Shown here in pieces: positions 55,941-64,000 of a stretch of DNA of 64,000 nt. How positions within the stretch are numbered: position 1 is the first letter of the stretch; every line of letters starts with the position of its first letter. Where the stretch lies: positions 124,001 to 188,000 of the forward strand of contig CADAXK010000002.1 in the NCBI GenBank assembly GCA_902791865.1, in the 5' to 3' direction. This DNA comes from an uncultured Bacteroidia bacterium. GTDB lineage: Bacteria; Bacteroidota; Bacteroidia; Bacteroidales; ML635J-15. The notes beneath the pieces were generated by a model. The model searched no databases, was not told the DNA's origin, and was given only the letters and a program-made list of their open reading frames with translations. The translations under genes were made by a program, and so were the position numbers.

Positions 55941-57128
55941 CTATTCATCGCAATACATATAGTACATTTCGGCTGCTTCGCGCGACTTGCCAGTAGCCGC
56001 TCTGCGCCAGTAGAAACATGACTTTTCGAGAGATGCACGATTATACCAGCACATTCCCATAAGGTAATTCAGTCGGGCATCATCTGGTGTAATGTCAAGT
56101 GCCATCGAGAAATCGTATGATGCCAAATCCCACATTTCGTATTCATAATACAAATCTCCTCGCATCTTGAAATATTCGGTATTGGATGGATTTTGTGCAA
56201 TAAGTTGCGAAACTTCAACTAGAGCGTCATCCTTGAATTCAGAAAATAACGCCAATCTTGCATCAAGATACAAAGCCTTCTCGTTATCGGGGAAGCATTG
56301 CAGGTAACGGCCTGTATATCGTCTTGCTTCCAGATATTTCTTCTGGTGCATGCAAACATCGGCAAAGTCGAGAAGATTTTCGGCATTGTAGCGGTCGGTA
56401 GCAAGTAACAATTTGCCTGTTTCGTAGGCTGATGCAAAGTTTCCAGAAGCTTTCTGTATGGCAAAACGCAGAGCAACAATTTCTTTGTCCTTCGAATTTG
56501 CAAGTTCGAGATATTTCATTGCTTGCGAATATTTTTCCATGCCATAATATGCCTTGGCATACAAATAGTTGCGTTTTGCAGGCTTAGTATTGGTCATTGC
56601 ATCAAGCATTTCGATGGCATAGTCGTAATGCTGTTGCGAGATATTGTATTCCACATCGGCAAACGCTTCATCAGACTTTGAATATCGAGGTGTTTCCCAG
56701 AAATCACGCCATTCGGGAGTGCGGTTAATGCTTTCGAATTCCTTGCATCTGATTATCTGCGAATATGTCCTTGCATTCTTGCCTGAGAGATGTTTTCCCA
56801 GGTATTCAACAGCTTCATCAGAGAAACCCATGCCAGCGAAAATTCTCGACATTCTGAACTGAGCCTCAGTTGGATTATAGCCTTCTAGTTTACGTGAAAC
56901 TTCAAGTGCTTGCGAGTATTGTTCTTTAGCTGTCAAATAGTCGGCCAGGCAAAGTAAAAACTCCTCAGTGTCCTCGTGGCTTTGCCATATTGCTACCGCC
57001 GAATCGGTTTCGCCATGCAGCATGAAATTCTGTGCACGAAAATAATCACGCTGGAGATCGTCAATCTGCGCATTACAACTAATGGCAAACAAAAGCAACA
57101 GTGTAATATGTACGAACTTCTCTCCCAT
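55941..57128 (-). CDS. secreted TPR-repeat protein
   Basis: The 395-residue product has a signal peptide (KFVHITLLLLFAISCNAQ) and is built of TPR-like helix pairs (YDYAIEMLDAMTNTKPAKRN, AKAYYGMEKYSQAMKYLELA, DLASYDFSMALDITPDDARL). It likely acts as a scaffold in the periplasm. It overlaps the T9SS type B gene by 1 base (TGATG) and may assist its export. Confidence 0.8.
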   Translation of the reverse strand: MGEKFVHITLLLLFAISCNAQIDDLQRDYFRAQNFMLHGETDSAVAIWQSHEDTEEFLLCLADYLTAKEQYSQALEVSRKLEGYNPTEAQFRMSRIFAGMGFSDEAVEYLGKHLSGKNARTYSQIIRCKEFESINRTPEWRDFWETPRYSKSDEAFADVEYNISQQHYDYAIEMLDAMTNTKPAKRNYLYAKAYYGMEKYSQAMKYLELANSKDKEIVALRFAIQKASGNFASAYETGKLLLATDRYNAENLLDFADVCMHQKKYLEARRYTGRYLQCFPDNEKALYLDARLALFSEFKDDALVEVSQLIAQNPSNTEYFKMRGDLYYEYEMWDLASYDFSMALDITPDDARLNYLMGMCWYNRASLEKSCFYWRRAATGKSREAAEMYYMYCDE

Positions 57129-59779
57129 CAGTCGTGATTTGGAACAATATTATCGGCATGGAACACATGTATGAAACCTTTCAGGTGGCGAGCTTCGAGT
57201 CCGGTTAACCTTTGCTCGTAAACCTCGCAGATGTAGAAATAAACGCCAGGAACAACTATTTTGCCTGTCATTCGGTTTCGTCCATCCCACATTATGTCGG
57301 GATCGTTAGTCACAAACATCACCTGTCCCCAGCGGTTAAGTATAGTCATTTCAACCTTTTCCACAAACTTATATTCGCCAATAGGATGATAGAAGTCGTT
57401 TATGCCATCACCATCGGGCGAAAACACATTGGGAAGGTCGTAGTAAGAACATTCGTCAATACAAGCAACAGTCGAGTTTTCACTGACATTTCCGTATGAG
57501 TCAGAAGCATTTATGTAGTAGCATCCAGCCATCCTATCGTCGGGATAATGTCTGAATTCGGTAATGTCGGAATTGAAAACCGACAGAACCTGATATTCTC
57601 CATCAAGAACCGGCGTGTAGTACAATGTGTAGGTGGCAACATCGTAGTTGCACGAATCAGGCAGCGACCATCTGATCAAGTTGTAGGTTGAATCACAAAC
57701 TGATTCCACTGAAATTTCTGGTCGACAAGGAGCAATAGTATCCACGGAAAACTTGCATACTTGTTGCGATAGATTCTCGAGCGGTTCAGTATATCCAGAA
57801 AGCGTATAACGACCATAAGATTTCACATAGTAGCAGTATTCACGACCATTTTCTACTTGGTCGTCAATTATGGATTTTTCAACGGTAGAACCAATAAGGT
57901 TGTATGTGTCGGTAACAGAATCGTACCTGTAGTATTCGTAGTTGTAGTTTGTCCACGGAACATTGTTTCTCAACCTTATCTTGACTGAATTTTCCTGTTG
58001 CGTCAAGTCGACGAATACAGAGGAAGCGAAACTCGGGGTTCCAATCAGAACGCTTTGCCCATTTGCCGTTCCATAAAATTCAATCTTATAAGTATATGGA
58101 TGATCTACTGTGTTGATATTGTTGTCGGTATATTCAAGATTGTCTATTCCGTCAATTTCTGCAATTTGAGAAAAATTGTCGCCGAGGAAACCTGTCGAAC
58201 GGAAAAGCACATATTTGTATGGCGCTGATGTTTCTGCAAGTTCTGCTTCGTCTGGCTTCACCCATGCTACGTAAACGCTTCCTGTTGCCCTGTCGGTTGA
58301 CAGAACGCTAACATTTGTCATCGTAGGAAGACCTTTAGGCAACGAAGAGCAAACTTCATCAGACGCATAACTCTCTGCCCCATCGGGGAATACAGCACAA
58401 ACAATATAGCAGTATTCATGTCCCTGTGCAATATCCCTGTCTACATACGAAGAATTTGCTCTGCCTTCGACAAATGCTACATTTTCATATCCGGTGCTTG
58501 CCGGCACGCCAGTCTGGCAAAAATCATGGACAAAACCAGATGGCATAATCTTTCTGTAAATATTATATCCGATAACATTACTACATACCGATTGCGTCCA
58601 CGATAAAGTTATTTCTTGGAAAGATGGTGTCGCCTGTAAATTTTCAACTGCTGGTCCAACAACCGTTATATAAATGCTTTTCAAGTCGACAAGATTGACC
58701 AGCGGATTCATGTCCAGAGCCTTGATATTCAAAATATAAGGCTGTTTCCTGACTACATTGCAGCTTGTGTGCCACTCAAACATTCCCTTTGCAAAGCCAG
58801 CTTGCGAAGCAGTCTGCTCAAAATGAGCAGGGGCATCATCGCTTGCGACAAAAGGAGCTCCGTATGCCGAAAGTATTATGGAGTCCCCATTTGTATCCGT
58901 TGCTTTGACTTCAAACTCCAGAAGTTTTCCTGCCTCGATACAAATGCTGTCGTTATTTCCATATACAGTATCAAGAGATGTGAGGTCAATCTGAGGAATA
59001 GTATTTCCGCTGTCGAAGACTTCAATCTGCATGTCACGGATTATTTCGCCAATCTTTACTCCATCGCGCCATTCCTCAATAAGCATCGCAACGTTGTATA
59101 CACCCACATATATCGGCGTATTCCAAATGAGGTCTCCTGTAAATTCATCTACTCTTATATAGTTTGAAGCTGCAGGATACGAATAGTTGGGAATTGGTAC
59201 GCCGTTTTCTTCGCGACACGGTGTTATCTTGTACGAAAGGCTGTCGCCATCGGGATCGTAAGCACCCGGATTGTGAACGAACACCTGTCCCACTGCCGCC
59301 TTGTCTACAGGAGGTTGTGTGAGTATCGGCGTATTGTTTAAGCCAAGCGACGGGTCGATTATCATTGTCGTTGAGATGGCAAAAAGCGTATTCACCGAAT
59401 TGGGAATATTAGTGACATTGGCATTTCTGTTCGGATCTTCAACTGTTATGCAGAATATGCCAGGCCCACCGTATGTGTGCCGCCCTACATATTTATTACG
59501 CTTATAGTAATCGGGAAGTAAAACTTCTTCGCAACGAGGAAGTATAGAAGTTGTATTGTCGCCCCATGCAATCTCAAGGTCGGGGCGGTCTGCCGTCCAG
59601 CCAGGACCAGTGGCCGTGTATGTGATTATTGTAACCTCGTAGGTCAGTGCCGAAATCTGCTTATATGTTATTTCTCCCGCCCTGTTGTGCGTAGCAAGTG
59701 CCTCGCACGGCAAGAGCAAGATAACGACAAGCAAAGTTGCCGCAACGAGCATATTTCGGCAAAGAACCCTGATAGACAT
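57128..59779 (-). CDS. T9SS type B (CHU_C) protein with FN3 domains
   Basis: The 883-residue product has a signal peptide (MLVAATLLVVILLLPCEALA), an N-terminal beta part with THNRAGEITYKQIS typical of CHU_C-type surface proteins, several fibronectin type III-like units (about 385-770: EITLSWTQSVCSNVIGYNIY) and a C-terminal gliding-motility-associated domain (about 780-870: NVFSPDGDGINDFY, ILNRWGQVMF). Type B tails anchor or release proteins via the T9SS. It follows the USP gene by 3 bases. Confidence 0.87.
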   Translation of the reverse strand: MSIRVLCRNMLVAATLLVVILLLPCEALATHNRAGEITYKQISALTYEVTIITYTATGPGWTADRPDLEIAWGDNTTSILPRCEEVLLPDYYKRNKYVGRHTYGGPGIFCITVEDPNRNANVTNIPNSVNTLFAISTTMIIDPSLGLNNTPILTQPPVDKAAVGQVFVHNPGAYDPDGDSLSYKITPCREENGVPIPNYSYPAASNYIRVDEFTGDLIWNTPIYVGVYNVAMLIEEWRDGVKIGEIIRDMQIEVFDSGNTIPQIDLTSLDTVYGNNDSICIEAGKLLEFEVKATDTNGDSIILSAYGAPFVASDDAPAHFEQTASQAGFAKGMFEWHTSCNVVRKQPYILNIKALDMNPLVNLVDLKSIYITVVGPAVENLQATPSFQEITLSWTQSVCSNVIGYNIYRKIMPSGFVHDFCQTGVPASTGYENVAFVEGRANSSYVDRDIAQGHEYCYIVCAVFPDGAESYASDEVCSSLPKGLPTMTNVSVLSTDRATGSVYVAWVKPDEAELAETSAPYKYVLFRSTGFLGDNFSQIAEIDGIDNLEYTDNNINTVDHPYTYKIEFYGTANGQSVLIGTPSFASSVFVDLTQQENSVKIRLRNNVPWTNYNYEYYRYDSVTDTYNLIGSTVEKSIIDDQVENGREYCYYVKSYGRYTLSGYTEPLENLSQQVCKFSVDTIAPCRPEISVESVCDSTYNLIRWSLPDSCNYDVATYTLYYTPVLDGEYQVLSVFNSDITEFRHYPDDRMAGCYYINASDSYGNVSENSTVACIDECSYYDLPNVFSPDGDGINDFYHPIGEYKFVEKVEMTILNRWGQVMFVTNDPDIMWDGRNRMTGKIVVPGVYFYICEVYEQRLTGLEARHLKGFIHVFHADNIVPNHD

Positions 59780-59782
59780 ATT

Positions 59783-60583
59783 TTAGTAGTTGAAGCCACC
59801 GAGTTTAACTATATCGGTACGAGGATTTACGCACATTACCGGAATCTTCTTGCTCAATTCAATATTGCGCGGACGTTTGATGCTTGTGAACGCCTTCTTG
59901 TAGTTTTCAGACATATAGAGCACCAAGTCTGGCGAAATGCCACGCATATAGTCGTAAATGTTATCGTAGAAATCATCTTCGGGAACACCTTCGACATCGA
60001 ATTCTATGGCATTGTCGGCAAAAAGTGAAGTTGCAAATGCAATGTTGCTGTTGATGTCGGCCTGACGGCTCTCGCTGTTTGTCTTAGGATAAACAACATA
60101 TACGTGGCTCTCGAAAATGAGGTTCAAGTACTTAGCCCAGATGAACTTAGCGCGCGACTTCTTGTCACCGTCAATCGGGATACAAATACGGTCGTACTCA
60201 CCGAATGCCAACGGACTCTGTACCAGCACGAAAGGAACCTTTACAAACTTCTGTATCAGTTTCACCTGCTTCTCGATAGTTTTGATTCCGTGTACGCCCA
60301 TTACAGCAAGGTAGGCATTCTGTTCGATACCGTACTCGTGGATTACATCGAATGGCGAACCTTTTCGCACAACAGTAGTAACCTTTTCGTAACCAGTATC
60401 TTTTTTGAACTTTTCAGCCACTTTTTCAAGTTCTTCCTGCCACTCGTCAATCATCTTGTCGGAGTCGGCAACATAAAGGATATGAATAGGAAGCTTCTCG
60501 AACTTGGCTATTTCGTAAGCGTGGTTAAGAGCAAAATTCGCCTCATTACTAAACTCGTAAGGCACTAAAACACATCTTTCCAT
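59783..60583 (-). CDS. universal stress protein family protein
   Basis: The 266-residue protein has two USP-like halves: the first starts CVLVPYEFSNEANFALNHAYEIA and ends VMGVHGIKTIEKQVKLIQKF, the second starts RICIPIDGDKKSRAKFIWAKYL. The usual ATP-binding G-2x-G-9x-G(S/T) motif is not intact in either half, so it may be of the non-ATP class. First gene of the leftward operon with the T9SS type B and TPR genes. Confidence 0.82.
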   Translation of the reverse strand: MERCVLVPYEFSNEANFALNHAYEIAKFEKLPIHILYVADSDKMIDEWQEELEKVAEKFKKDTGYEKVTTVVRKGSPFDVIHEYGIEQNAYLAVMGVHGIKTIEKQVKLIQKFVKVPFVLVQSPLAFGEYDRICIPIDGDKKSRAKFIWAKYLNLIFESHVYVVYPKTNSESRQADINSNIAFATSLFADNAIEFDVEGVPEDDFYDNIYDYMRGISPDLVLYMSENYKKAFTSIKRPRNIELSKKIPVMCVNPRTDIVKLGGFNY

Positions 60584-60624
60584 AATACAATTATTGTTAA
60601 CAAACCTAATATTAATTTCAACTG

Positions 60625-60632
60625 CAAAGTTA
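60625..60632 (-). promoter_or_regulatory. -7 element for the USP operon
   Basis: Minus-strand TAACTTTG matches the consensus exactly, 41 bases before the ATG. A -33 TTTG at the right distance is not evident. Confidence 0.5.
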
Positions 60633-60693
60633 TTAATTTTTTCAAAGAAAAGAAACCCTCAAAAACAATTATCAACAAAACAAATTGTACAAA

Positions 60694-61335
60694 TTACTTC
60701 TTCAGCCTAATCAGCATAAGTCCATCGCGAACCGGAAGTATAATCTTTTCTATATCAGAACGATTTGAAATATACTCGTTGAAAGCCATAATGCCGTGTG
60801 TCATGTGGTCGTTTGATGCCGTTTCTGTAAAAATCTTGTCGTACCATATAACATTGTCGGCAATGATTGTTCCATTTGTTGCAAGTTTTGGCAGCACTGT
60901 CTCGAAATAAGAAATGTATTCTCGTTTGTCGCCATCTATGAAAATCAAGTCGAACTGTCCCTCAAGTGTCGGCACGATTTCGGCGGCATCGCCTGTGATC
61001 TGCACAATCTTGTCCTGCATACCTGATTTTTGGAAATATTTTGATGACAGCCATTCTATTTCGTCATTTACCTCTATTGTAACCAATTGTCCGTCAGCAG
61101 GCAAAGCTCTCGCCATACATATTGCAGAATATCCCGAGAAAGTGCCTATTTCGAGGACTCGCTTTGCTCCCGTCATGCCGATAAGCATTGCCAGCAAATG
61201 TCCCTGATAGCACCCCGATTGCATTTGTGGATTAACCTGTGTAAGCGCGGTCTCTCGCTCAAGAGCACGAAGCAATTCATCATCTTGACATCCAAAACTT
61301 TCAATATATTCGAAACGTCTTTCTTCTGCAGACAT
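60694..61335 (-). CDS. class I SAM-dependent O-methyltransferase
   Basis: The 213-residue protein matches the catechol/caffeoyl-CoA O-methyltransferase family: RVLEIGTFSGYSAICMA (SAM loop), VTIEVNDE, and the metal-binding FDLIFIDGDKREYISYF and TIIADNVIW. Substrate unknown. It starts 3 bases after the M16 peptidase stop. Confidence 0.9.
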   Translation of the reverse strand: MSAEERRFEYIESFGCQDDELLRALERETALTQVNPQMQSGCYQGHLLAMLIGMTGAKRVLEIGTFSGYSAICMARALPADGQLVTIEVNDEIEWLSSKYFQKSGMQDKIVQITGDAAEIVPTLEGQFDLIFIDGDKREYISYFETVLPKLATNGTIIADNVIWYDKIFTETASNDHMTHGIMAFNEYISNRSDIEKIILPVRDGLMLIRLKK

Positions 61336-61338
61336 ATT

Positions 61339-62556
61339 CTACAAATATTTTATTGACGAAAAATTATCGCGGACGAAAATTTCGTTAGCAACATCCATGA
61401 CATCCTGTGCCGTGATTGCCTCAATGAGAGCAACGGTTTCCTTGAAAGTTTCGGCCTTGCCGTAATTCATAAACGACTTTGCCGTAGGAAACAAAAGGTT
61501 TGAATTTGAACTGCACTCAATTGCCACCTGCCCTATCAACTGCTTCTTTGCTCGCGACAACTGCAAGATTCCCAGTTTGTTATTTTTCATTTTGTCAAGC
61601 TCGCGGAAAATCATATCCACGGCAAAGTCAACCTTTTCCTGGTCTGAACTGAAGAATATGCTAAATAATCCAGTGTCTTGATATGTGGTAAAGTTGGATT
61701 CGATGTTATACGAAAGTCCATGATGTTCGCGCAACTGCATGTTCAAGCGGGAGTTCATGCCAGGTCCTGCAAGTATGTTGGAAACCAAAAACATAGGAAC
61801 ACGCTTCGGATCACTGTACGAATAACAGTAGTTGCCAATAATGGTATTAGCCTGAAGACTTTTCTTTTTCACCACTTTGTCGAACTTTGTTTTTCCCGCA
61901 AATGGAACTCGCTCAAAACTACGAAGTTTTGCCGCATTTTGTCCGAGATGTTTTTCGCACATGCGAACAAGGTGTCGAAAATCAATGTCGCCAATTGAAC
62001 AGAAAACCATCTGGTCGGTGTTGTATTTTTCTGCGACAAAATCAATTAAATCATTAGTACAGAACTTAGAGATTGACTTCTTGGTTCCCAATATATTATG
62101 TCCAAGCGTATGATCGGCGAACATTGCAGACTCGAACTCGTCGAAAATGTTTTCTGAAGGATTATCCTTGTATGTATTTATCTCGTCCACAATTACGTCG
62201 CGTTCCTTTTCTATTTCGCGTTGTGGAAAAATGGAGCAGAAAACAATGTCGTTGATGAGTTCGATAGCCCTGTCGTAAAATTCCACCATAAAGCTCGACG
62301 ACACGCATGTTTCTTCCTTAGTCGTATATGCATCTACCTCACCCCCAACCGATTCCATGCGGTTGAGCAAGTGGTATGCCTTGCGTTTCTGCGTTCCCTT
62401 AAAGAGCATGTGCTCGGTAAAATGCGCCATACCGAGCTGCCGTTCGCTTTCGTCGCGAGTGCCAGTATTCATCAGCATGCAACAATGTGCCACATCAGAC
62501 TTTACGTGGTAGTGAATTATCCGAATCCCGTTGCTTAATGTAATCGTTTCGTACAC
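61339..62556 (-). CDS. M16 family zinc metallopeptidase
   Basis: From a GTG start at 62556 the protein is 405 residues: the inverted zinc motif HFTEH is at 45-49 and the third ligand Glu125 lies in VIVDEINTYKDNP. The second M16 half follows (about 210-405). It probably degrades peptides in the cytoplasm, as no signal peptide is seen. The TTG-led extension to 62583 overlaps the promoter at 62573 and is rejected; the GTG gives the family's usual start YETITLSNGIRII. Confidence 0.88.
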   Translation of the reverse strand: MYETITLSNGIRIIHYHVKSDVAHCCMLMNTGTRDESERQLGMAHFTEHMLFKGTQKRKAYHLLNRMESVGGEVDAYTTKEETCVSSSFMVEFYDRAIELINDIVFCSIFPQREIEKERDVIVDEINTYKDNPSENIFDEFESAMFADHTLGHNILGTKKSISKFCTNDLIDFVAEKYNTDQMVFCSIGDIDFRHLVRMCEKHLGQNAAKLRSFERVPFAGKTKFDKVVKKKSLQANTIIGNYCYSYSDPKRVPMFLVSNILAGPGMNSRLNMQLREHHGLSYNIESNFTTYQDTGLFSIFFSSDQEKVDFAVDMIFRELDKMKNNKLGILQLSRAKKQLIGQVAIECSSNSNLLFPTAKSFMNYGKAETFKETVALIEAITAQDVMDVANEIFVRDNFSSIKYL

Positions 62557-62572
62557 TTTGGAAAATTTTGCG

Positions 62573-62580
62573 CAAAAATA
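62573..62580 (-). promoter_or_regulatory. -7 element for the M16 peptidase operon
   Basis: Minus-strand TATTTTTG matches TAnnTTTG exactly; the predicted start lies about 10 bases before the GTG start codon, giving a nearly leaderless message. Confidence 0.5.
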
Positions 62581-62594
62581 CAATATTATTTACG

Positions 62595-62616
62595 ATTTAC
62601 GATTTTAGATTTACGA
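62595..62616. repeat. dispersed 22-base repeat, copy 2
   Basis: Reverse complement of the 22 bases at 45158-45179, with an extra ATTTACG unit before it. It lies just upstream of the M16 peptidase promoter. Confidence 0.6.
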
Positions 62617-62727
62617 TTTATTAGGCACAAAGCATCCCCTATGAACATATCGAACGAAAGCCAATCTTCTGTAAATCATTTCACTTTCAATCTTACTCAA
62701 AAAAATCGACATTTTTTGAAATAAAAT

Positions 62728-62758
62728 TTTGCCAGTTCAAAAAAATGCTATACCTTTG
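62728..62758 (+). promoter_or_regulatory. Bacteroidetes-type promoter for tRNA-Phe
   Basis: TTTG (62728-62731), exactly 19 bases, TACCTTTG (62751-62758): a full consensus match 17 bases before the tRNA. Confidence 0.85.
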
Positions 62759-62775
62759 CAACCGCAAAATTGACT

Positions 62776-62848
62776 GGTACCTTAGCTCAGTTGGTAGAGC
62801 ACAGGACTGAAAATCCTGGTGTCCCTGGTTCAATTCCAGGAGGTACCA
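62776..62848 (+). tRNA. tRNA-Phe (GAA)
   Basis: A 73-base cloverleaf: acceptor GGTACCT with AGGTACC, D arm (AGCTCAGTTGGTAGAGC), anticodon arm AGGACTGAAAATCCT with anticodon GAA, T arm CCTGGTTCAATTCCAGG, discriminator A. CCA is not encoded (the next bases are CA then G). Own promoter upstream and terminator downstream. Confidence 0.97.
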
Positions 62849-62853
62849 CAGAA

Positions 62854-62888
62854 AGAGTTCGGAAATCCGGACTCTTTTGTTTTTTTTT
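62854..62888 (+). terminator. intrinsic terminator after tRNA-Phe
   Basis: AGAGTTCGG and CCGGACTCT form a 9-bp stem around AAAT, followed by a long T-rich run with one G. Confidence 0.85.
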
Positions 62889-62974
62889 GCCAGAGAGTGC
62901 TATTCCCCATTCAGAATATAGGTTATTTCTCAACGTTCCATTGTGCTTAAACAACTAATACACATATACTTCAA

Positions 62975-63006
62975 AACAAAAAGGTTACGGCAGTAACCTT
63001 TTTGTT
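62975..63006. terminator. bidirectional intrinsic terminator
   Basis: AACAAAAAGGTTAC and GTAACCTTTTTGTT form a perfect 14-bp stem around GGCA. It lies 45 bases past the stop of the leftward repeat protein. Confidence 0.85.
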
Positions 63007-63050
63007 GAAAATTTGATTATCACAATAAACTATTGCTTGTTTTTGCAAAA

Positions 63051-64000
63051 CTAATTAGAAGACTTCTTTGCAGCTTTCTTCTTTTCTTTTAAATCCGACT
63101 TATAGTTTTCACCGACATAGCTATTGAAGAAATCCTTTGTATTACTGAAATATGAGCCATTGCTTTCAAATTCCTTTTTCATCTTGGCATCGCCATTAAT
63201 GACTTTTTCCATTGTAGAAACAATGCCGTGGTCATAATTATATTTTGCAGCGGTTACTAATGTTTTATAATCTTTTTCATTTAGCTTTCTAATATTATAA
63301 TTGTATTTCGATATATATTTTCTAGCATCTAAGTCATTATGAAAACATGTCTTGCCAGCCATAAATATTTCATTAAATTCACTTTCACTACTATATAAAT
63401 TTTTGTTTGTTTTATACCAAGATCTTCTGGCGACTTCTATATCAAACGGATTTTTGCCTCCACCTTTTACATAATATTTCACAAAAGTTGAATATAAATC
63501 ATTAACTTTATTGTCAAATATTTTAACTAAGTATTTATCTTTGACTTCTTTATAATATTCAACACACGCATCAATTTTTTTACAATCCTTATTATATGAA
63601 GATAAGTCCTCATATAAGTTTGCATTTGCAGGAAATATTTTCTTTATTTCTATACACTTTTTGCGATAATTTACTTCATCGTTAAAGGCTTGTTCTCCCT
63701 GGTCATAGAACAATGAAAAATCATCGTAATTTTTGAAATACGCATAGGGTTTATATATATTATATTGTTCTCTTTTATTTGTTTCATATTTAAATACTTG
63801 ATCTCCCTGGTCATATAACGATGAATATTCATTGTAATCTTTGAAAAGTTCCTTATATTTTTCATATTTTATTCTCTTGTTTACTTCTTTAAAAAAATCA
63901 GTTTCACCTTTGTTGTAGAACGAAAAAAATTCATCTTGATCTTTAAAGTATTTATTATACAGCGCATATAGTTTTCTTTCTTTCACCTCACTATTAAGAA
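63051..64000 (-). CDS. Tyr/Lys-rich repeat protein, 5' end cut by window
   Basis: The frame stays open to the window edge; residues ahead of the GTG at 63986 (LNSE) continue the repeat pattern, so the gene starts outside. The visible 316 residues begin with three units of about 34 residues of the form E-x-N-K-R, Y-x-x-Y, F-K-D/N-Y-x-x-F/Y-S-x-x-Y-D-Q-G-x-x-x-F (EVNKRIKYEKYKELFKDYNE, then YSSLYDQGDQVF). Later residues are helical and end in a basic tail (EKKKAAKKSSN). No family recognised. It is more AT-rich than its neighbours, which hints at transfer or low constraint. Confidence 0.7.
   Translation of the reverse strand, partial: LNSEVKERKLYALYNKYFKDQDEFFSFYNKGETDFFKEVNKRIKYEKYKELFKDYNEYSSLYDQGDQVFKYETNKREQYNIYKPYAYFKNYDDFSLFYDQGEQAFNDEVNYRKKCIEIKKIFPANANLYEDLSSYNKDCKKIDACVEYYKEVKDKYLVKIFDNKVNDLYSTFVKYYVKGGGKNPFDIEVARRSWYKTNKNLYSSESEFNEIFMAGKTCFHNDLDARKYISKYNYNIRKLNEKDYKTLVTAAKYNYDHGIVSTMEKVINGDAKMKKEFESNGSYFSNTKDFFNSYVGENYKSDLKEKKKAAKKSSN

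Noticed and set aside
62557..62583. TTG-led extension of the M16 peptidase
   Set aside because: It overlaps an exact -7 promoter element; the GTG at 62556 fits the family start.
62849..63050. Integration site at the 3' end of tRNA-Phe
   Set aside because: No repeat of the tRNA end and no integrase gene are visible in the window; only terminators follow.

Overview
The window looks like chromosomal DNA from a member of the Bacteroidota, most likely an uncultured gut or rumen type of Bacteroidales. The evidence is: AT-rich DNA with weak Shine-Dalgarno sites; many upstream regions with the Bacteroidetes promoter pattern TTTG-N19-TAnnTTTG; proteins with type IX secretion signals (two type A tails, one type B/CHU_C tail); a short RpoD of 286 residues; and lineage families such as DUF3822, DUF4831, DUF349, FISUMP and a SusC-like plug/receptor. 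I see no phage, integrase, insertion sequence or CRISPR array.

Layout. 1-2.5 kb: the end of a DUF456 protein, then a leftward operon of an anchored unknown protein, DUF3822 and rsmD. 2.6-4.0 kb: a RecD-like helicase. 4.0-8.5 kb: a leftward surface-polysaccharide operon (wzz, wzx, wzy, GT4 glycosyltransferase). 8.6-10.2 kb: an NAD synthetase whose amidase half has lost its catalytic Cys. 10.2-12.5 kb: a palindromic repeat, a structured leader, and a lipoprotein with an apparently circularly permuted vWA domain plus a FISUMP domain. 12.6-15.4 kb: threonine dehydrogenase, a small secreted protein and a secreted serpin. 15.4-16.9 kb: about 1 kb of gene-poor DNA carrying seven related operator-like palindromes ahead of an XRE regulator. 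17-21.2 kb: clpC, a DXD glycosyltransferase and rpoD.

21.3-24.3 kb: a T9SS type A protein with odd Gly/Asp/Phe-rich inserts. 24.6-29.0 kb: nnrDE, DUF4831 and an Omp85-type barrel protein. 29.2-32.9 kb: LytS-type kinase, LytTR regulator, a lone HPt protein, an SPFH-GYF_2 protein and a small secreted protein. 32.9-39.5 kb: a tightly coupled operon of nrnA-like DHH phosphoesterase, three FKBP-type lipoproteins, nadD and a YfhO-type membrane protein. 39.8-45.0 kb: a large CUB/P-domain T9SS protein with tandem repeats followed by a second FISUMP lipoprotein. 45.2-47.6 kb: a LolA-like lipoprotein, hutI and DUF721. 47.7-55.8 kb: DUF349, TonB-dependent receptor, pyrG and yidC. 55.9-60.6 kb: USP, T9SS type B FN3 protein and TPR protein. 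60.7-62.6 kb: M16 peptidase and O-methyltransferase. 62.8 kb: tRNA-Phe. 63.0 kb to the end: a repeat protein cut by the window edge.

Most of the window is core housekeeping and cell-envelope biology. The most unusual parts are the structured leader with its permuted vWA lipoprotein (10.48-12.5 kb), the operator array (15.88-16.36 kb), and the NAD synthetase lacking the amidase nucleophile. All functional calls are from reading the sequence; no database search was run.
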